25,540 bases of DNA from an uncultured Archangium sp. (GTDB taxonomy: Bacteria > Myxococcota > Myxococcia > Myxococcales > Myxococcaceae), in contig CAMLFP010000030.1 in assembly GCA_946479335.1 (NCBI GenBank), forward strand, positions 1-25,540. Reading direction: 5' to 3'. The translations under genes and the position numbers were made by a program. Below, piece after piece: positions 21,186-25,540 of the stretch. Position 1 is the stretch's first letter. Each line of letters opens with the position of its first letter. The notes beneath the pieces are model-generated. The model saw only the letters and a list, made by a program, of their open reading frames with translations, was not told the origin of the DNA and made no database searches.

Positions 21186-21962
21186 ATGGATCTCCAGCTC
21201 AAAGACAAAGTCATCCTCGTCACCGGCGGCACGCGCGGCATCGGCCACGCCATCGCGAAGCGCTGCGCAGAAGAAGGCGCGCACGTCGCGGTGTGCGGCC
21301 GCACGCTCGACACGCTCGACCGCGCGGTGCACGCGTTGACCGCACTCGGCGTGCGCGTGCACGGTGAAGAGGTCGACGTGCTGACGCCCGGCGGCGTGGA
21401 GCAGTTCGTGGAGAACTCCGTGAAGGCGCTCGGCCGCATCGATGGCGTGGTCGCGAACGTCGGCGGCACCTTCGGCGGGAACTTCCTCGAGACGACTGCG
21501 GAGGACTGGCTCAAGACGTTGGGCGTGAACCTCGTGCACGCGGCGGGGCTGATCCGCGCGGCGACGCCGCACTTCGAGCGCGCCGGCGGTGGTTCGGCGC
21601 TCATCGTCGCGTCGATCTCCGGCTCGCGCGCGGGCCCACGGCCGCAGTACGGCGCGTCGAAGGCCGCGGAGATCTCGCTCGCGAAGTCACTCGGCCGCGA
21701 GCTGGGGCCGAAGAAGATCCGCGTCAACACGCTCTCGCCCGGCAGCATCATGTTCGAAGGCGGCTCGTGGGCGCGCCGCGCGAAGGAGATGCCGGAGAAG
21801 ATCTCCACGTTCATCAAGAACGAGTTCCCGCAGGGCCGCATGGGAACGTTGGATGAAGTGGCGAACGTCGCCGCGTTCTTGCTGTCGCCGCGCGCGAGTT
21901 GGGTGAGCGGCACCGACGTCGTCGTCGATGGCGCGCAGAACACCCCGAGCGTCCAACTCTGA
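21186..21962 (+). CDS. Classical short-chain dehydrogenase/reductase
   Basis: A 258-aa NAD(P)-dependent oxidoreductase, close to the FabG-like length. Cofactor motif TGGTRGIG is at 13-20, NVGG at 91-94 (a variant of NAG), and N115 is present. The catalytic triad is S143, Y155 and K159 (QYGASK), followed by VNTLSPGSI and the C-terminal VSGTDVVVDGAQ. All catalytic residues are intact, unlike the other SDR in this window. C40, R39 and T41 near the end of strand 2 suggest NADPH preference (inference). Substrate is unknown. It follows mfd by 6 bp. Its TGA stop lies at the outer edge of the left REP-like repeat flanking the DUF559 gene. Confidence 0.92.
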   Translation: MDLQLKDKVILVTGGTRGIGHAIAKRCAEEGAHVAVCGRTLDTLDRAVHALTALGVRVHGEEVDVLTPGGVEQFVENSVKALGRIDGVVANVGGTFGGNFLETTAEDWLKTLGVNLVHAAGLIRAATPHFERAGGGSALIVASISGSRAGPRPQYGASKAAEISLAKSLGRELGPKKIRVNTLSPGSIMFEGGSWARRAKEMPEKISTFIKNEFPQGRMGTLDEVANVAAFLLSPRASWVSGTDVVVDGAQNTPSVQL

Positions 21963-22006
21963 AAAACTCCCTCTCCCCTGGGGAGAGGGTTGGGGTGAGG
22001 GGCGGC
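21961..22006 (+). repeat. Left REP-like inverted repeat of the DUF559 unit
   Basis: A palindromic core, CCCTCTCCCC and GGGGAGAGGG separated by one base (21969-21989), is preceded by GAAAAACT and followed by GGGGTGAGGGGCGGC. The mirror copy lies at 22380-22434 in reverse orientation. Similar CCCTCTCCC/GGGTGAGGG elements occur as dispersed REP-type repeats in many GC-rich bacteria (family recollection). The hairpin may also act as a transcript-end structure for the SDR gene, though no T run follows. Confidence 0.75.
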
Positions 22007-22031
22007 ACGCGCACTGCACCCGCGGCGCTGC

Positions 22032-22376
22032 ATGCACAACGCGCCAGCGAACATCGAGCGATCCCGCGACCTTCGGAAACACCACACCGATGCGGAGTCC
22101 AGACTCTGGAATGCGCTCCGCGATCGGAGACTGTTCGGCGCGAAGTTCAGACGACAGTGCGCGATCGGCCCATGGATCGCCGACTTCGCGTGCTTCTCGC
22201 GGAAGTTGGTCGTCGAACTCGATGGTGGCGGACATGCTCAAGAAGCCATCGCCGGCCGCGATCGCGCGCGCACGCGCTGGTTCGAGCGCCACGGGTGGCG
22301 CGTCCTCCGGTTCTGGAACCACGATGTGCTCTTCGAGTTTGAAGCGGTGTTGCTGAGTATCTCGTCGGCGCTCTGA
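22032..22376 (+). CDS. DUF559 (Vsr/PD-(D/E)XK-like) endonuclease-domain protein
   Basis: A 114-aa protein of the DUF559 family, related to very-short-patch-repair endonucleases. Family landmarks: the opening RSRDLRKHHTDAESRLWNAL, KFRRQCAIGPWIADFACFSRKLVVELDGGGH and the closing RVLRFWNHDVL. Candidate nuclease residues are D51, E62, D64 and H68. The length is complete. The gene stands alone between inverted REP-like repeats, 69 bp after the SDR stop and 9 bp from the end of the convergent AlkD-like gene. It has no obvious operon partner. DNA nicking or cleavage is inferred from the fold; the biological role of this family is not settled. Confidence 0.92.
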   Translation: MHNAPANIERSRDLRKHHTDAESRLWNALRDRRLFGAKFRRQCAIGPWIADFACFSRKLVVELDGGGHAQEAIAGRDRARTRWFERHGWRVLRFWNHDVLFEFEAVLLSISSAL

Positions 22377-22379
22377 CGA

Positions 22380-22434
22380 CGCCCCTCACCCGCCGCTGCG
22401 CGGCACCCTCTCCCCACGGGAGAGGGATTTTTCG
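22380..22434 (-). repeat. Right REP-like inverted repeat of the DUF559 unit
   Basis: Reverse-oriented counterpart of the left repeat. Read on the minus strand it runs GAAAAAT, CCCTCTCCC, GT, GGGGAGAGGG, an inserted small palindrome TGCCGCGCAGCGGC, then GGGTGAGGGGCG. The left copy has only TT where the 14-base insert lies. The stop codon and last 14 codons of the AlkD-like gene fall within it. Confidence 0.75.
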
Positions 22435-23105
22435 GCTTCGCGTTTCGACAGTCCGCTCAAGCGCGTCGCGTTCGCCTCGACATACGCGCGGATCTCCCGC
22501 GGGAACTCCTTGCCCGCCGCGCGCAGCGCCCAGCCGATGGCTTTGCGCAAGAAGAACTCCTTCTCGTGCATCGCCGGTTCGATGAGCTCGAAGAGCAACT
22601 CCAGCTCCGTCTCTTCGTGGCGCAGCACCTGCGAGATGATCGCCGAGCGCCGGAGCCACAGATCGTTCGACTTCGACCAGCGCCGCAGCACCTTCACCAT
22701 CGCGTCGTGGTCCTCCTCCAGCAGCTTCACGAACCGGTGCGTCGCCACTTCATCGACCACGTCCCACCAGGCGCCATCGGAGATGAGGAACTCGTACAGC
22801 GGCACCGCGTCCATCGTCTGGAACGCGCGCGTCTGCTTGAGATCCAACAGCGTCAACGCCGCGTAGCGCTCCTCGCGGTGCGTGGCGTGCTCCCAGAGGA
22901 ACCGCACGAAGCGCTCGAACTCTGCGAACGACGTGAAACGCAGCGGCTTCGCGAGTTCCTTCGTGAGGCGGCGCACGTCTGGCCCGCGCACGCCGAAATA
23001 CGGGAGCGCCGACTTCATGTACGCCTGCATCTGCGACGCGCGCGCGGGGTCGGCCTGGTCACGCAACCGGTCCCGCAGTGCGCGCTGCCACGGCTTTGCG
23101 TCCAC
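22386..23105 (-). CDS. AlkD-like DNA alkylation repair protein (HEAT-repeat DNA glycosylase)
   Basis: A 239-aa all-helical protein of the AlkD family, glycosylases that excise N3- and N7-alkylated purines. Landmarks: PYFGVRGPDVRRL at 35-47, WWDVVD at 113-118, LWLRRSAII at 149-157 and FFLRKAIGWALR at 184-195. With a constant shift of five residues, W114, D118, R153 and W192 match the known AlkD residues W109, D113, R148 and W187, so activity is plausible. The start is GTG 23105, directly abutting the upstream TGA. Oddly, the last 14 residues (KSLSRGERVPRSGG) are encoded by the REP-like repeat, so the native C-terminus appears to have been replaced or extended. Confidence 0.9.
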   Translation of the reverse strand: MDAKPWQRALRDRLRDQADPARASQMQAYMKSALPYFGVRGPDVRRLTKELAKPLRFTSFAEFERFVRFLWEHATHREERYAALTLLDLKQTRAFQTMDAVPLYEFLISDGAWWDVVDEVATHRFVKLLEEDHDAMVKVLRRWSKSNDLWLRRSAIISQVLRHEETELELLFELIEPAMHEKEFFLRKAIGWALRAAGKEFPREIRAYVEANATRLSGLSKREAEKSLSRGERVPRSGG

Positions 23106-24731
23106 TCACAGCTCCAGCAGCTTGAGCTTGTTCTTCGCGGCCTTCGCGAGCTTCGTCTTCCCGGTCGCGAGCCCCTCGAGGATCTCCGCGCCGAGGTTCT
23201 TGAGCTCGAACACCGGCTTCTCCGCGAAGTGCACGCCCACGTAGTACCGCGCGTCGTCGCTGAGCTTCTTGTCCTTCGCGATGGCGTCGCGGAGCTTGAA
23301 GCCCTCGCGGTGCAGCTTCTCCAGCTCGGCCAGCGCGGGATCACGCTGCCGCGCGCGCGGGTGCGGGTCGAGGTTGGCGTGCGCGAGCTGTCCAACGACG
23401 AGCCCGAAGCGATCCTCTGGCGTGGCCACCATCGACTTGCCGAGCAGCTGCCCGATGGCCTCGGCGCGCGCGGGCTCCTTCTTCGCCAGCGCCTTCGCCT
23501 TCTCGCGGAGCAGCTCCGCCCACGCCTTCGCGTCGGCCGCACGCACCGGCTCCAACTGCTTCTTCGCCACCGCGAGGTGCGTGCCCAGGTTCTTCCCGCC
23601 GGCGTCGAGGAGCGCCTTGAGTTCCTTCTTCCCCAGCTTCGCGGTGAGCGGCGCGAGCGCCTCGGCCAGCACCGCCGCGCCGGTCTCGTCTTCGGCGTCG
23701 GCGAGCGCCTCCACCAGCAGCGCCTCACCACCGGGCAGCTCGGCCAGCACCTTCGCCGCGGCCTCCGCGCGCGCCGCGATGGAGCCGCGGGCCACGGGCA
23801 GCAACGTCTTCGCCGCCAGCTTGCCCGCCGCGCCCTTCTCGCTCACCGCGAGCTCGCCCAGCCGCGCGATGGCCCACAGCGCGACCTCGCCGATCTCCGA
23901 CGCGCACAGCTCCGCCAGCTCGTCGGCGAACTGCACGCCCACCTTGAGCACCGTCAACGAGTCGCGCGCCGCCCGGCCGACCAGCGGGTCCGCGTCGAGG
24001 AGCAGCTCCATCAAGCGCCGCAGCGCCTTCTTCGTCGGCCCGTGTGTCAACGCGAAGCGCAGCGCCGTCGCCGCCTCGAGGCGCACCGCGAGCGGCTGCT
24101 TCGGTGAGAGGTACGAGAGCAGCAGGTCGGCGGTCTCCTGCAGCTCGAGGTAGCCGACGATCTTCAGCACGCCGCGCGTCGCCAGCTCGTCGTCGGCGCT
24201 CTTCTTCTTCGCGAGGAACTTCTCGGCCTGCGTCTTCATCACCCGGCGCTCGGCCTCGCTCATGGAGCGCGCCTCCTGCCGCACCGAGAGCGCCACCTTG
24301 TTGATGGCGTCCCAGCTCTGACCGCGCAGCCCTTCGAGCGCCAACTCGAAGCTCTGGCGGCCGCCGACCGCGGGGAGCAACGCCGACAACGCCGCGCGCA
24401 CCTCGGGCGTCGCGCCGTCGAGCCGCGCGCGGAGCTCCGGGAGCGCGGCTTCACCGAGATGGGCGATGGCCACCCGCGCGCGGTCGGCGAGGTCTTTGCC
24501 CCGGCCCAGCGAATCGAGCAGCACCGGCAGCGCCTTGAGCGCCTTCAATTCACCCAGCGCCTCCACCGCGGCCTCGGCGTACGCGTCGACGGGGTCCTTC
24601 GCCATCTGCACCAGGCGCGCGACGACGGTCGCGTCTTTCACCTTGAGCTCGCCCAGCACCACCGCGGCGGCGATGCGTTTCCGCGGTGAGACATCATCGA
24701 GGAGCTTCGCGATGGCTTGCAGTGAATCCAT
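23106..24731 (-). CDS. HEAT-repeat-like alpha-helical protein (541 aa)
   Basis: A soluble, Ala/Leu/Lys-rich all-helical protein with HEAT or PBS-lyase-type repeats through about residues 1-330. Examples are AAAVVLGELKVKDATVVARL, AAVEALGELKALKALPVLL, VAIAHLGEAALPELRARL and ALWAIARLGELAVSEKG. Residues 330-541 are Lys-rich helices with a more unique block (PEDRFGLVVGQLAHANLDPH, DDARYYVGVHFAEKPVFELKNLGAEILEG). No catalytic motif is seen, so a scaffold or binding role is likely. ATG 24731 has a good GGGGGAG ribosome site 9 bases upstream. The AlkD-like gene starts at the base after its stop. The two helical-repeat genes form a pair transcribed leftward. Confidence 0.85.
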   Translation of the reverse strand: MDSLQAIAKLLDDVSPRKRIAAAVVLGELKVKDATVVARLVQMAKDPVDAYAEAAVEALGELKALKALPVLLDSLGRGKDLADRARVAIAHLGEAALPELRARLDGATPEVRAALSALLPAVGGRQSFELALEGLRGQSWDAINKVALSVRQEARSMSEAERRVMKTQAEKFLAKKKSADDELATRGVLKIVGYLELQETADLLLSYLSPKQPLAVRLEAATALRFALTHGPTKKALRRLMELLLDADPLVGRAARDSLTVLKVGVQFADELAELCASEIGEVALWAIARLGELAVSEKGAAGKLAAKTLLPVARGSIAARAEAAAKVLAELPGGEALLVEALADAEDETGAAVLAEALAPLTAKLGKKELKALLDAGGKNLGTHLAVAKKQLEPVRAADAKAWAELLREKAKALAKKEPARAEAIGQLLGKSMVATPEDRFGLVVGQLAHANLDPHPRARQRDPALAELEKLHREGFKLRDAIAKDKKLSDDARYYVGVHFAEKPVFELKNLGAEILEGLATGKTKLAKAAKNKLKLLEL

Positions 24732-24777
24732 AAATTTCTACTCCCCCTGAGCGCGATGAGATGGCACGATCTACACC

Positions 24778-25540
24778 ATGCGAACGCTCATCTTGATCCT
24801 GTGTTCTCTGGCGACGTTGGGCTGTTACACGCAGAAGGAATACGACGCGTTGAAGGCTGAACGCGACGCGCTCGACGTCAACCTCTCCGACAAGAACAAG
24901 GCGTTGGCCGAGGAGGCGGCGAAGAACCAGCGCCTCGCCGCGCGCAACGCCGACCTCAGCGCGCAGCTGAGCGACGCGCAGCAGACGGTGAAGGACCTCA
25001 ACGCCCGCATCGACAAGCTGCGCGCCGACATCGCCGCCGCGTCGAAAGACAAGAACATCCTCCAGTCGAACATCGACGAGATGACCCGCGCGCTGGCCGA
25101 GCTGGAGAAGCGCCGCGCCGAGGCCGAGGCGCGCATCAACGAGTTCAAGAACCTGCTGGCGCGCTTCCGCACCCTCATCGACGCCGGCAAGCTGAAGGTG
25201 AAGATCGTCGACGGCCGCATGGTGGTGGTGCTGGCCACCGACATCCTCTTCGGCTCCGGGTCGGCCAGCCTCTCGAAGGACGGCAAGGCCGCCATCGCGG
25301 AGGTGGCGCAGGTGCTGGCCACCATCCCCAACCGCATGTTCCAGGTCGAGGGTCACACCGACAACGTGCCCATCAACTCCGCGCAGTACCCCAGCAACTG
25401 GGAGCTCGCCGCGGCGCGCGCCATCACCGTGCTCAAGACGATGGTGGAGTCGGGGCTGCTGGCCGACCGCATCTCCGCGGCGTCGTTCGGCGACACCCGG
25501 CCCGTCGCGCCCAATGACACCAAGGAGTCGAAGGCGCAGA
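24778..25540 (+). CDS. OmpA-domain lipoprotein with coiled coil (3' end outside window)
   Basis: The first 254 codons of an outer-membrane-associated protein that binds peptidoglycan. Residues 1-15 form a lipoprotein-like signal with Cys16 (ATLGC, an atypical lipobox with Thr at -3). Residues about 20-135 are heptad-rich coiled coil (KNQRLAARNADLSAQLSDAQ onward). The OmpA/MotB-like domain follows: VVVVLATDILFGSGSASLSK, then VEGHTDNVPINSAQYPSNWE with the peptidoglycan-contacting Asp and the downstream Arg in AAARAI. The window ends inside the domain at KESKAQ, so only a short C-terminal tail is missing. It diverges from the HEAT-protein gene with a 46-bp gap. No strong ribosome site is visible before ATG 24778. 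Confidence 0.9.
   Translation, partial: MRTLILILCSLATLGCYTQKEYDALKAERDALDVNLSDKNKALAEEAAKNQRLAARNADLSAQLSDAQQTVKDLNARIDKLRADIAAASKDKNILQSNIDEMTRALAELEKRRAEAEARINEFKNLLARFRTLIDAGKLKVKIVDGRMVVVLATDILFGSGSASLSKDGKAAIAEVAQVLATIPNRMFQVEGHTDNVPINSAQYPSNWELAAARAITVLKTMVESGLLADRISAASFGDTRPVAPNDTKESKAQ

Noticed and set aside
22566..24107. Plus-strand 513-codon frame opposite the AlkD-like and HEAT genes
   Set aside because: Low-complexity Arg/Leu/Gln translation, antisense to two well-supported genes.
24761..24777. TGGCACG resembling the -24 half of a sigma-54 promoter before the OmpA lipoprotein
   Set aside because: No TTGC-type -12 element at the required distance, and it lies too close to the start codon.

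Overview
The window is chromosomal DNA from a very GC-rich bacterium whose codon third positions are almost all G or C. The gene content (TPR/MoxR pair, many TPR and HEAT proteins, PAS hybrid kinase, acyltransferase/SDR pair, OmpA lipoprotein with a coiled coil, a conserved deltaproteobacterial-type 188-aa unknown) points to a myxobacterium or close relative (Myxococcota). That placement is inference; no rRNA or strict taxonomic marker is present. Coding density is very high. I see no tRNA, rRNA, CRISPR array, prophage or transposase. No gene-free stretch exceeds 300 bp; the longest is 13418-13635.

Layout. (1) 4-7273, all leftward: a degenerate MobA-like protein, a conserved 188-aa unknown, transketolase, a 192-aa membrane protein, a DMT/EamA transporter, a secreted TPR protein and a MoxR ATPase. 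Junctions are mostly overlaps or gaps under 30 bp, so much of this may be one transcript. (2) 7335-9073, rightward: a double cNMP-fold protein translationally coupled to an M50B-like membrane peptidase. It collides tail-to-tail, with a 47-bp coding overlap, with (3) 9027-12940, leftward: an 1184-aa TPR protein with one membrane span, followed by a 117-aa two-span membrane protein. (4) 12986-13417, rightward: a small lipoprotein. Then comes a 218-bp non-coding stretch with three consecutive hairpins, the last followed by a T8 tract on the minus strand (terminator and possible small RNA). (5) 13636-15404, leftward: an acyltransferase coupled to an atypical SDR. (6) 15465-21962, rightward: a PAS hybrid histidine kinase, Mfd and a classical SDR. 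(7) 21961-22434: a DUF559 nuclease-like gene flanked by inverted REP-like repeats, the right copy of which supplies the C-terminus of the neighbouring AlkD-like gene. (8) 22386-24731, leftward: a HEAT-repeat protein and an AlkD-like DNA glycosylase. (9) 24778-end, rightward: an OmpA-domain lipoprotein cut by the window edge.

Sequence-level themes are four-base stop/start overlaps (ATGA, GTGA, TTGA) joining gene pairs, several family members lacking a signature catalytic or ligand residue (MobA-like, atypical SDR, cNMP-fold protein), and one compact repeat-bounded DUF559 unit that looks recently inserted between housekeeping genes. DNA repair is represented twice (Mfd and AlkD-like). Nothing here is a clear-cut new multi-gene defence or biosynthetic system; the repeat-bounded DUF559 unit and the triple-hairpin RNA candidate are the most unusual signals.
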